Source: Cellulomonas shaoxiangyii
GTDB lineage: Bacteria; Actinomycetota; Actinomycetes; Actinomycetales; Cellulomonadaceae
Assembly: GCF_004798685.1 (NCBI RefSeq)
Contig: NZ_CP039291.1
Span: forward strand, 1,612,001 to 1,676,000
Reading direction: 5' to 3'
DNA length: 64,000 nucleotides
The position numbers and the translations under genes were made by a program. The notes under the pieces are model-generated. The model was not told where the DNA came from and made no database searches. It worked only from the letters and a program-made list of their open reading frames with translations. Shown here in pieces: positions 15,919 through 23,221 of the stretch (positions within the stretch are counted from its first letter, which is position 1; each line of letters starts with the position of its first letter).

Positions 15919-17963
15919 GCGGCGCACGGCCGACGCCGGGCGGGGCGAACGCGACCGGTGCCGCGGCGCCCGGCGGTCCCGCGCCCGCAGCACCCGCCGC
16001 GCCGGTGCGACCGGGCGGTCCGCGTGGTCACGGGCCGATGGGCATGGGAGCGGGCATGCCCGTGCAGCGCTCGCTCGACTTCCGCGGGTCGCTGCGCCGC
16101 CTGCTCACGGTGCTGCGACCCGAGCGCGGACGGCTCGTCGCCGTCCTCGTGCTCGGCGCGCTGTCGGTCGCGGCGGCCGTCGCCGGCCCGAAGCTCCTGG
16201 GCGACGCGACGAACGTGATCTTCGAGGGCGTCGTCTCCCGCGGCCTGGCGGACGTCGTGCCCGCAGGGGCGAGCCAGCGGGAGGCCGTCGACGCGCTGCG
16301 CGCTGCCGGTCAGGACCAGCTCGCCGACATGGTCGCCGGGATGACGGGCGTCGTGCCGGGACGCGGCGTCGACGTCGAGCGGCTCGGCGACATCCTGCTC
16401 GTCGTCCTCGTCGTGTACGTGGCGGCGTTCGTGCTCGGCTGGCTGCAGGGCCGGCTGACCGCACGTGCCGTGCAGGCCACGGTGCTGCGCATGCGCGCCC
16501 ACGTGGAGGAGAAGCTCGCGCGCCTGCCGCTGTCCTACTACGACCGCCAGCCGCGTGGCGAGCTGCTCAGCCGCGTGACGAACGACATCGACAACGTCGC
16601 GCAGACCATGCAGCAGACGCTGTCCCAGCTCGTCACCTCCGTCCTGACGGTGGTCGGGGTGCTCGGCATGATGTTCTGGCTCTCCCCGCTGCTCGCCGTC
16701 GTCGCGCTCGTGACCGTGCCGCTGTCGGTCGTCGTGGCCGGCGCCATCGCGAAGCGGTCGCAGCCGCAGTTCGTGCGGCAGTGGGCGTCGACAGGGCAGC
16801 TCAACGCGCACATCGAGGAGATGTTCACGGGGCACGCGCTCGTCACGGTCTTCGGCCGGCAGCGCCAGGCGGCGCGCACGTTCGCCGAGCGCAACGACGA
16901 GCTGTTCGAGTCGAGCTTCCGCGCGCAGTTCATCTCGGGGATCATCCAGCCGGCACTCGGGTTCCTCTCGAACCTCAACTACCTCGTCATCGCCGTCGTC
17001 GGCGGGCTGCGGGTCGCGTCGGGGACGATGACGCTCGGCGAGGTGCAGGCGTTCATCCAGTACAGCCGGCAGTTCACCCAGCCGCTCACGCAGATCGCGT
17101 CGATGGCGAACCTCCTGCAGTCCGGCGTCGCGTCGGCCGAGCGGGTCTTCGAGCTGCTCGACGCCGAGGAGCAGGAGCCGGACCCGGTGGCCCCCGCGCG
17201 GCTCCCGCGTCCCGTCCGGGGCCGCGTCGCGTTCGAGCACGTGTCGTTCCGCTACGAGGCGGACACCCCGCTCATCGAGGACCTCAGCGTGGTCGCCGAG
17301 CCGGGGCAGACGGTCGCGATCGTGGGACCGACCGGTGCGGGCAAGACCACGCTGGTCAACCTGGTCATGCGCTTCTACGAGGTGGGCTCCGGGCGGATCA
17401 CGCTCGACGGCGTCGACACGCGCACGCTCACGCGCGACGAGCTCCGCGGGCAGATCGGCATGGTCCTGCAGGACACGTGGCTGTTCGGCGGGACGGTCGC
17501 GGAGAACATCGCGTACGGCGTCGACCACGCGACGAGCGAGCAGGTCGTCGAGGCCGCGGTCGCGACGCACGTGGACCGGTTCGTGCGGACCCTGCCCGAG
17601 GGGTACGACACGGTGCTCGACGACGAGGGCGGCTCGGTGTCCGCGGGGGAGAAGCAGCTGCTGACGATCGCGCGCGCGTTCCTCGCGGACCCGGCGATCC
17701 TCATCCTCGACGAGGCCACGTCGTCGGTCGACACGCGGACCGAGGTCCTCGTGCAGCAGGCGATGAGCACGCTGCGCAGCGGGCGCACGTCCTTCGTCAT
17801 CGCCCACCGGCTGTCGACCATCCGCGACGCCGACGTCATCCTCGTCATGGAGCACGGCCGCATCGTCGAGAAGGGGTCGCACGACGAGCTGCTCGCCGCC
17901 GAGGGCGCGTACGCGCGCCTGTACGCGAGCCAGTTCGCCGCGGCCACGGCGCCGGTCGACTGA
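15915..17963 (+). CDS. ABC exporter half-transporter, second subunit
   Basis: A 682-residue partner of the preceding protein. A Gly/Pro/Ala-rich tail of about 45 residues precedes six membrane helices, with an enlarged loop between the first two (about residues 95-160). The ATPase domain has Walker A GPTGAGKTTLVNLV, Walker B LILDEATSSVD with the catalytic Glu, and an altered signature VSAGEKQLLTIARAFL in place of LSGGQ. Its catalytic site would pair with the intact LSGGQ of the first subunit, while the other composite site would be dead. The switch histidine lies in FVIAHRLST. The ATG overlaps the preceding stop codon, so the two subunits are probably translationally coupled. Confidence 0.92.
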   Translation: MSGARPTPGGANATGAAAPGGPAPAAPAAPVRPGGPRGHGPMGMGAGMPVQRSLDFRGSLRRLLTVLRPERGRLVAVLVLGALSVAAAVAGPKLLGDATNVIFEGVVSRGLADVVPAGASQREAVDALRAAGQDQLADMVAGMTGVVPGRGVDVERLGDILLVVLVVYVAAFVLGWLQGRLTARAVQATVLRMRAHVEEKLARLPLSYYDRQPRGELLSRVTNDIDNVAQTMQQTLSQLVTSVLTVVGVLGMMFWLSPLLAVVALVTVPLSVVVAGAIAKRSQPQFVRQWASTGQLNAHIEEMFTGHALVTVFGRQRQAARTFAERNDELFESSFRAQFISGIIQPALGFLSNLNYLVIAVVGGLRVASGTMTLGEVQAFIQYSRQFTQPLTQIASMANLLQSGVASAERVFELLDAEEQEPDPVAPARLPRPVRGRVAFEHVSFRYEADTPLIEDLSVVAEPGQTVAIVGPTGAGKTTLVNLVMRFYEVGSGRITLDGVDTRTLTRDELRGQIGMVLQDTWLFGGTVAENIAYGVDHATSEQVVEAAVATHVDRFVRTLPEGYDTVLDDEGGSVSAGEKQLLTIARAFLADPAILILDEATSSVDTRTEVLVQQAMSTLRSGRTSFVIAHRLSTIRDADVILVMEHGRIVEKGSHDELLAAEGAYARLYASQFAAATAPVD

Positions 17964-18074
17964 CGGGCCGCCCGCGGGGGGCGCGCGCGGCGAAGCGCGA
18001 CGCGCCGGGCGTGCGGTGTGCGATCCGCGGCGACGGCGGCGATGCTGTGCCGTAACGATTCGAGGAGGAACCCG

Positions 18075-19379
18075 TTGTCGACCACGCCTGCCCCTTCCGC
18101 CCGCGCCGACGCACCGGTCGTCGGTGACCCGGAGCTCGCCCACCGCGTCCGCAGCCTCACGGTCCGTCTGACCGACCCCGCGGGACGTCCGCTCCCCGGT
18201 GCGCGGGTGCGCGCCGAGCAGCAGGGCCACGCGTTCTGGTTCGGGAACATCGGCTTCGACGAGGTGGCGCGCGCGGCCGCGTCGCTGCCCGGCGGCACGC
18301 CGCTGGCGCCGCACGAGGCCGACCTGCTCGCCCGCCTCGACGAGCTCTGGCTCGACGTGTTCAACCAGGCGACCCTGCCGTTCTACTGGGGCACGTTCGA
18401 GGCGACGCAGGGGCGGCCGCGCACGGCCGCACTGCGCGCCGCCGCACAGCACTACGTCGACCGCGGCGTGACGGTGAAGGGCCACCCGCTCGTGTGGCAC
18501 ACGGTGCAGCCGGACTGGCTGAAGCCGCTGCCGGACGAGGAGGTGCTGCGCCTGCTGCGGGCACGCGTGCAGCGGGACGCGGGCGAGTTCGCCGGCCTCA
18601 TCGACGTGTGGGACGCGATCAACGAGGTCGTGATCATGCCGGTCTTCACCCAGGACGACAACGCGGTGACGCGGGTCGCCAAGACCGTCGGGCGCATCGG
18701 CATGATCCAGCTCGCGTTCGACGAGGCGCGTGCCGTCAACCCCGGCGCGATGCTGCTGCTCAACGACTTCGACATGTCGGCCGACTACGAGCACCTCGTG
18801 GAGGAGGCGCTGGCGGCGGGGGTCCGCATCGACGCTCTCGGCCTGCAGAGCCACATGCACAAGGGCCCGTGGGGCCGCGACAAGACCCTCGACGTGCTCG
18901 AGCGGTTCTCGCGCTTCGGTCTGCGGCTGCACTTCACGGAGACCACGCTGCTGTCGGGCGACCTCATGCCGCGCGAGTACGAGGACCTCAACGACTACCA
19001 GGTCGACGTGTGGCCGTCGACGCCGGAGGGCGAGGAGCGCCAGGCGCGCGAGCTCGAGGAGCACTACCGTGCCCTGCTCGCGCACCCCATGGTCGACGCC
19101 GTCACGTACTGGGGCCTGTCCGACCACGGGATGTGGCTCAACGCGCCCGGCGGGCTCGTCCGCGCGGACGGCACGCCCAAGCCGGCGTACGAGGCGCTCC
19201 GCGGCATGGTCAAGGGCGAGTGGTGGCTGGCGCCGACCGACGTCACGACCGACGCGGACGGGGCGCTGCAGCTGCGCGGGTTCGCCGGCCGCTACGTGCT
19301 CGACGTCGACGGCACGCGGTACGACGTGGAGCTGCCCGCCGCGGCGGTCGACGAGTCGGTCACGCTGACCGTCGGCTGA
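18075..19379 (+). CDS. GH10 endo-1,4-beta-xylanase, apparently cytoplasmic
   Basis: A 434-residue glycoside hydrolase family 10 protein expected to cleave beta-1,4-xylan or xylo-oligosaccharides. The barrel shows KGHPLVWHTVQPDWL, the acid/base Glu184 in DVWDAINEV, and the nucleophile Glu289 in LHFTETTL, with AVTYWGLSDHGMW near the end. A beta-rich segment of about 50 residues precedes the barrel and a similar short one follows it. TTG at 18075 is the likely start: GAGGAGG lies 6 bases upstream and the conserved region begins soon after. No signal peptide is present, unlike most GH10 enzymes, suggesting action on imported oligosaccharides. The MFS gene downstream could be the importer, but that is a guess. 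Confidence 0.9.
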   Translation: MSTTPAPSARADAPVVGDPELAHRVRSLTVRLTDPAGRPLPGARVRAEQQGHAFWFGNIGFDEVARAAASLPGGTPLAPHEADLLARLDELWLDVFNQATLPFYWGTFEATQGRPRTAALRAAAQHYVDRGVTVKGHPLVWHTVQPDWLKPLPDEEVLRLLRARVQRDAGEFAGLIDVWDAINEVVIMPVFTQDDNAVTRVAKTVGRIGMIQLAFDEARAVNPGAMLLLNDFDMSADYEHLVEEALAAGVRIDALGLQSHMHKGPWGRDKTLDVLERFSRFGLRLHFTETTLLSGDLMPREYEDLNDYQVDVWPSTPEGEERQARELEEHYRALLAHPMVDAVTYWGLSDHGMWLNAPGGLVRADGTPKPAYEALRGMVKGEWWLAPTDVTTDADGALQLRGFAGRYVLDVDGTRYDVELPAAAVDESVTLTVG

Positions 19380-19383
19380 CGCA

Positions 19384-19464
19384 CCCGGCACGACGACGGT
19401 TCCACCGGGCCGTCCCCCCGTCCGCTCGCACCCCGTCCGCCCGCCTCGTGCCGGGCGGGGTGCG
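19384..19464 (+). other. Two interlocking inverted repeats upstream of the MFS gene
   Basis: CCCGGCACGA (19384-19393) pairs with TCGTGCCGGG (19446-19455). CGCACCCCG (19427-19435), lying in its loop, pairs with CGGGGTGCG (19456-19464). The crossed order is that of a pseudoknot, or of two competing states. It sits between the GH10 stop and the MFS start and could be a terminator or a leader control element. Confidence 0.45.
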
Positions 19465-19497
19465 GGCGGACCCGACCCCACCCCACGAGGAGTCCGC

Positions 19498-20811
19498 GTG
19501 CCCGCCCCGCTACCCCGTGCACGCCTCCTGCGTGACCGGCCGACCGTCGGCCTGTACGCGCCGTTCGTGGTGTGGGGCTGGCTGCTCTACAGCTTCAACC
19601 CGAGCGTCCCGCTGCTCGCCGACGAGCTCGGCGTCAGCGCGGCCCAGGCGGGGCTGCACGGGACCGCCATGGCGGCGGGTGGGCTCGTCGCGGCGCCGCT
19701 CATCCCACGCGCGGCCCGGCGGCTCGGGCGGCGCACGACGCTCGTCGTGGCGGTGCTCGTCGTGGCGGTCGGCGTGGTCGCGCTGCTCACGGGTCCGTCG
19801 CTGCCGTGGACGCTCGGCGGGGTGCTGGTGACGGCGGTCGGCGGGAACCTGCTCCTGGCCACCGCGCAGGTCGCGCTCTCGGAGCACCACGGGCGCGCGG
19901 CGTCGGCGGCCATCACCGAGGCGAACGGCGTGGGGGCGGGAATCGGCCTGCTCGGCCCGCTGGCGGTCGGCGCGTGCGTGGCGCTCGGCTGGGGGTGGCG
20001 ACCCGGCGTGGCGGTGACCGCGGCGCTGGCGCTGCTGACGGCGCTCGTCGTGCTCCGGCTGCCGCGGACCGGCGCGCTGGACCTCGGCGCGCCGCCGCGC
20101 GACGCCGGCGCAGGGGTGGTCGACGCGCCCGGGGGGCCGCCGGCGGGCACCCGGCCGGCTCCGCGTCCCCGCGCCGCCCCGTACTTCCTCGCCACCCTCG
20201 TCGCCGCCACGTCGCTGGAGTTCGCGACGACGTTCTGGGCCACCGACCTCGTGCTCGAGCGCACCGACGCGGGTGCCGGCATCGCGACGGCCACGACGGC
20301 GGGCCTGGTCGCCGGCATGACGGTGATGCGGTTCGTCGTCGGGCCGCTGTCGCTGCGCGTGCCGCCCGCACTCCTGCTCGCCGCCTCGTTCGTCATCTCC
20401 GTCGGCGGCTGGGCGGTGCTCTGGACCGCGACGAGCACGGCCGTCGCGCTCACCGGCCTGGTGGTCGCCGGCCTCGGCTACGGCGCGCAGTACCCGCTCG
20501 CCGTGGCCCTGCTGCTCGCCGCCTCACCGGGGCGCGGCGACCGCGCCCAGTCGCACGCCACCCTCGCGGGAGCGCTGGCCGTGGGCGTCGCCCCCTTCGC
20601 GCTCGGCGCGCTCGCGGACCGCGTCGGCAGCCACCAGGCGTTCGTGCTCGTGCCCGTCGTCGCCGTCGTCGGGCTCGTCACGGCCGTCCTCGGAGGGCGC
20701 GCGGTCCGCCGCACCGGTGTGGCCCTGGGAGGATCGACGCCGTGGCACGACCCGACATCCGACCCGTCACCGACCGCGACGACCCCCGCCTCGCCGACTA
20801 CGTCTCCCTGA
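19498..20811 (+). CDS. Major facilitator superfamily transporter
   Basis: A 437-residue MFS permease with about 12 membrane helices; the loop after the second helix contains RAARRLGRRTTLVV, the usual basic motif A. A Pro/Gly-rich cytosolic loop (about residues 195-225) splits the two halves. The substrate is not evident: the layout resembles CynX/NimT-type transporters, while the preceding GH10 gene hints at sugars. The GTG at 19498 has GAGGAG upstream. The last 23 codons overlap the start of the RNA methyltransferase gene in another frame, and that tail is low-complexity (Ser/Thr/Pro), so it is probably not structured. Confidence 0.88.
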   Translation: MPAPLPRARLLRDRPTVGLYAPFVVWGWLLYSFNPSVPLLADELGVSAAQAGLHGTAMAAGGLVAAPLIPRAARRLGRRTTLVVAVLVVAVGVVALLTGPSLPWTLGGVLVTAVGGNLLLATAQVALSEHHGRAASAAITEANGVGAGIGLLGPLAVGACVALGWGWRPGVAVTAALALLTALVVLRLPRTGALDLGAPPRDAGAGVVDAPGGPPAGTRPAPRPRAAPYFLATLVAATSLEFATTFWATDLVLERTDAGAGIATATTAGLVAGMTVMRFVVGPLSLRVPPALLLAASFVISVGGWAVLWTATSTAVALTGLVVAGLGYGAQYPLAVALLLAASPGRGDRAQSHATLAGALAVGVAPFALGALADRVGSHQAFVLVPVVAVVGLVTAVLGGRAVRRTGVALGGSTPWHDPTSDPSPTATTPASPTTSP

Positions 20812-21578
20812 CCGACGTCGCGCTGCGCACGCGGCTCGAGCCCACGCGCGGCCTGTACGTCGCGGAGAGCTCCACCGTGCTGGGCCGGGCCCTGCGCGCG
20901 GGGCACCGCCCCCGGTCGGTGCTGCTCGCCCCCCGCTGGCTGCCCGACGTCGAGGAGATGCTCGCGCGGGTCCCGGGGGAGGACGTGCCCGTCTACGTCG
21001 CCGACGAGCCCGTGCTCGAGGCGATCACCGGCTTCCACGTGCACCGCGGCGCGCTCGCGGCCATGCACCGCCCGGAGCTGCCCACGGTCGCCGACGTCCT
21101 CGCCGGCGCCCGCGACGGTGCGGGTGCGCGGCGCGTCGCCGTGCTCGAGGACCTCGTCGACCACACCAACGTCGGGGCCGCGTTCCGGTCCGCCGCCGCG
21201 CTCGGCGTCGACGCCGTGCTCGTCACCCCGCGCTGCGCCGACCCGCTCTACCGGCGGTCGGTCCGCGTCTCGATGGGCACGGTGTTCCAGGTGCCGTGGA
21301 CGCGCGTCGACCCGTGGCCCGACGGCGTCGCCGCGCTGCACGACGCCGGGTTCGTGGTCGCGTCGCTCGCCCTGGCCGACGACGCGATCACGCTCGACGA
21401 GCTCGCCGCGGACCCGCCCGAGCGCCTCGCGCTCGTCCTCGGCGCCGAGGGCGACGGGCTCAAGCCGCGGACCGTCGCGGCGTCCGACCGCGTGGTGCGC
21501 ATCCCGATGGCGGGCGGCGTGGACTCGCTCAACGTCGCGGCGGCCGCGGCCGTCGCGTTCTGGGCGACGCGGGTCTGA
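20742..21578 (+). CDS. SpoU/TrmH-family RNA 2'-O-methyltransferase
   Basis: A 278-residue SPOUT-fold methyltransferase that would transfer a methyl group from S-adenosylmethionine to a ribose 2'-OH in tRNA or rRNA. Motif 1 is VDHTNVGAAFRSAAALGVDA, motif 2 is LALVLGAEGDGL and motif 3 is IPMAGGVDSLNVAAAAAVAF, which together form the knotted cofactor site. An N-terminal substrate-binding domain covers about residues 1-100. The GTG at 20742 has GGGAGGA 8 bases upstream, inside the MFS gene; the 70-base overlap suggests coupled translation. The exact nucleotide target cannot be deduced. A hairpin follows the stop codon. Confidence 0.9.
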   Translation: MARPDIRPVTDRDDPRLADYVSLTDVALRTRLEPTRGLYVAESSTVLGRALRAGHRPRSVLLAPRWLPDVEEMLARVPGEDVPVYVADEPVLEAITGFHVHRGALAAMHRPELPTVADVLAGARDGAGARRVAVLEDLVDHTNVGAAFRSAAALGVDAVLVTPRCADPLYRRSVRVSMGTVFQVPWTRVDPWPDGVAALHDAGFVVASLALADDAITLDELAADPPERLALVLGAEGDGLKPRTVAASDRVVRIPMAGGVDSLNVAAAAAVAFWATRV

Positions 21579-21593
21579 CCGGGACGGCGGTCG

Positions 21594-21620
21594 TCTCGCC
21601 CGGGGGGACACGGGGCGAGA
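21594..21620 (+). terminator. Terminator hairpin after the RNA methyltransferase gene
   Basis: TCTCGCCC (21594-21601) and GGGCGAGA (21613-21620) with an 11-base loop, starting 16 bases after the stop codon. Confidence 0.5.
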
Positions 21621-21654
21621 GGGTACGGACGGGCCGGATCGACCGGGGCGTCCC

Positions 21655-21799
21655 CGCGGTGACGCTCGGCGGCAACGAGGCCCGCGGCAACTCCGGCTGG
21701 GGGATCCACGCGCCGGGTGTCACCGACGCCGGTGGGAACACCGCGCGCGGCAACGGCAACCAGCCGCAGTGCGTCGGCGTGGTGTGCACGCTCCCCTGA
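21655..21799 (+). pseudogene. Remnant of a right-handed parallel beta-helix protein (C-terminal end only)
   Basis: One frame reads VTLGGNEARGNSGWGIHAPG, continues with VTDAGGNTARGNGNQPQCVG and ends VVCTLP before a stop. This N-x-A-x-G-N pattern and the Cys-containing end look like the last coil and cap of secreted pectate-lyase-like beta-helix proteins. Upstream the frame enters the terminator hairpin and has no start codon, signal peptide or further coils, so only about 48 residues survive. It is best read as the leftover of a deletion. A chance resemblance is possible because the stretch is short. Confidence 0.55.
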
Positions 21800-21835
21800 C
21801 CGGGAGACGGGCGCGGGGCGCGTGAGCGGCGCGGG

Positions 21836-22411
21836 TCAGGCGAGCGCGAGCCCGTCGACGACCTCGACCCCGGGGGCACGCACCAGCAGGGCGCCCGGCA
21901 GGGAGAGCTTCGAGCGGCGCAGGCCGCTGCCGATGACCACCGTGCCGCCGGAGCCCGCGTCGTCGGCCGCGACGGCGGCGTCGGCGAGCACGCGGTAGCC
22001 GGCGGGCAGCCCGAGCGGGGTGATGCCGCCGTACTCCATGCCGGACTCGGCGGTCGCACGGTCCATCGGCAGGAACGACGCCTTGCGCACGTCGAGCAGG
22101 CGCTTGACGGCGTTGTTCACGTCGGCGCGGGTTGTGGCCCGGACCAGCGCGGCGGCGACCTTCTCCGCACCCGCGCGACGCCCGCCGACGAGCACGCAGT
22201 TGACCGACGCCGACAGCGGCACGCCGTACGCCTCGGTCATGGCCGCGGTGTCCGCGAGCTCGGGGTCGATCTCCGCGACGAGCACCGCGCCGGCGACCTG
22301 CGGGTCGTCCGCCGCCCACGCGCGGATCGCGGCCGCGGTGCTGTCGGCGAGCAGGTCGGGGCGGTCGACGGCGCGCTCCCACGTGAGCGAGCCGAGCGTG
22401 GCGGTCGTCAT
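21836..22411 (-). CDS. YbaK/EbsC-family aminoacyl-tRNA editing protein
   Basis: A 191-residue protein of the YbaK/ProX fold, which removes wrong amino acids from tRNA. The core includes VNCVLVGGRRAGAEKVAAAL, a conserved Lys in NNAVKRLLDVRKASFLP, and GMEYGGITPLGLPAGYRVLAD, a segment typical of the family. Which mischarged tRNA is edited cannot be told. The ATG at 22411 is fixed by TACCCT 7 bases upstream and the absence of a Shine-Dalgarno sequence. It lies downstream of the YbhB gene on the same strand but has its own promoter. Confidence 0.88.
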   Translation of the reverse strand: MTTATLGSLTWERAVDRPDLLADSTAAAIRAWAADDPQVAGAVLVAEIDPELADTAAMTEAYGVPLSASVNCVLVGGRRAGAEKVAAALVRATTRADVNNAVKRLLDVRKASFLPMDRATAESGMEYGGITPLGLPAGYRVLADAAVAADDAGSGGTVVIGSGLRRSKLSLPGALLVRAPGVEVVDGLALA

Positions 22412-22418
22412 GCGAGGC

Positions 22419-22424
22419 AGGGTA
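22419..22424 (-). promoter_or_regulatory. Leaderless -10 box (TACCCT)
   Basis: TACCCT on the minus strand, 7 bases before the ATG of the YbaK-family gene at 22411. Confidence 0.55.
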
Positions 22425-22456
22425 GCCGCCGCCGGTGACAGCTCCGCGCGCCCGCG

Positions 22457-22999
22457 TCAGCGCTGGTAGGTCGCCATGAGGAGGCCGCGCGCGAGCGTGT
22501 GGAACACCAGGGCGGCGCTGGCGGCGCCCGGCAGGGTCTGCGGCGTCAGGCCGAGGTCGTCGGTGTCGAGCGCGTGCACGGCGACGTAGTAGCGGTGCAC
22601 CTGGTCGCCGGGCGGCGGCGCGCTGCCGCGGTACGCCGCCACGCCGTCGTCACCGCGCAGCTGGAACGCGCCGGGGGGCAGGCCGGCGCCGTCCTCGGCG
22701 CCGACGCCCCGCGCGAGCTCCGTCACGTCCGCCGGGACGCCCAGCACGGTCCAGTGCCACCAGCCCGCGACGCCGGGTGCGTCGGGGTCGAAGACGTTGA
22801 CCGCGAACCCGCGCGTGCCCGCCGGGAAGCCCGACCACGACAGCTGCGGGGAGACGTTCGCGCCGACCTCGGTGTTCGTGTGGACGTCGGGGACCCGCTC
22901 GCCGTGCACCCAGTCCGCGCTCGTCACGGCGAAGGCCGGGACGGCGGGCAGCAGGGCGTACGGCTCGGGTGCGACGGGGCGGGTGAGGGACGCGGCCAC
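22457..22999 (-). CDS. YbhB/YbcL (PEBP-like, Raf kinase inhibitor-like) protein
   Basis: A 180-residue phosphatidylethanolamine-binding-like fold. Typical motifs are NVSPQLSWSGFPAGTRGFAV, the ligand-site DPDAPGVAGWWHWTVLGVP, and YRGSAPPPGDQVHRYYVAVHA. No signal peptide, so it is cytosolic. The natural ligand of bacterial members is poorly defined. The GTG at 22999 has GGAGG 5 bases upstream. Confidence 0.92.
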   Translation of the reverse strand: MAASLTRPVAPEPYALLPAVPAFAVTSADWVHGERVPDVHTNTEVGANVSPQLSWSGFPAGTRGFAVNVFDPDAPGVAGWWHWTVLGVPADVTELARGVGAEDGAGLPPGAFQLRGDDGVAAYRGSAPPPGDQVHRYYVAVHALDTDDLGLTPQTLPGAASAALVFHTLARGLLMATYQR

Positions 23000-23116
23000 G
23001 GTGACCTCCGGTCGGCCCGGCGCGGTCGCCGGGCGGTCCGTCCCATCCTCGCGGGGGTGCGCCGGTGTCGCACCCGCGGCCCGTCGCCGCAGGTGGGCGT
23101 CGCCCCGTCGGGCGGA

Positions 23117-23146
23117 TTGACACCCCCGCGGGTGTCAGCGTGTACT
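23117..23146 (+). promoter_or_regulatory. Promoter of the SOS mutagenesis operon with internal inverted repeat
   Basis: A consensus -35 TTGACA (23117-23122) stands 18 bases from TGTACT (23141-23146). TGACACCC (23118-23125) and GGGTGTCA (23130-23137) form a perfect 8-base inverted repeat over the -35 and spacer. It is one of the few sites in the window with an ideal -35, fitting a strong promoter held down by repressors. Confidence 0.65.
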
Positions 23147-23153
23147 GGCATCA

Positions 23154-23169
23154 TCGAACACGTGTTCGA
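23154..23169 (+). promoter_or_regulatory. LexA (SOS) box
   Basis: TCGAACACGTGTTCGA is a perfect palindrome of the actinobacterial and Gram-positive LexA form (TCGAAC-N4-GTTCGA). It starts 8 bases after the -10 region and so covers the expected transcription start, where bound LexA would block the operon until DNA damage. Confidence 0.92.
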
Positions 23170-23221
23170 ACGGCCGCCGGCGGTGGCCGCGTGCTCGACG
23201 GATCGTGCGGGAGGTGGACCG

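Noticed and set aside
12232..15993. A 1253-codon open frame on the minus strand
   Set aside because: It lies antisense to NfeD, slipin and the ABC exporter, all with clear motifs. Its His/Arg/Asp-rich composition is the usual shadow of high G+C coding DNA.
15693..19481. A 1262-codon open frame on the minus strand
   Set aside because: Antisense to the second ABC subunit and the GH10 gene; composition matches a shadow frame and no domain is recognisable.
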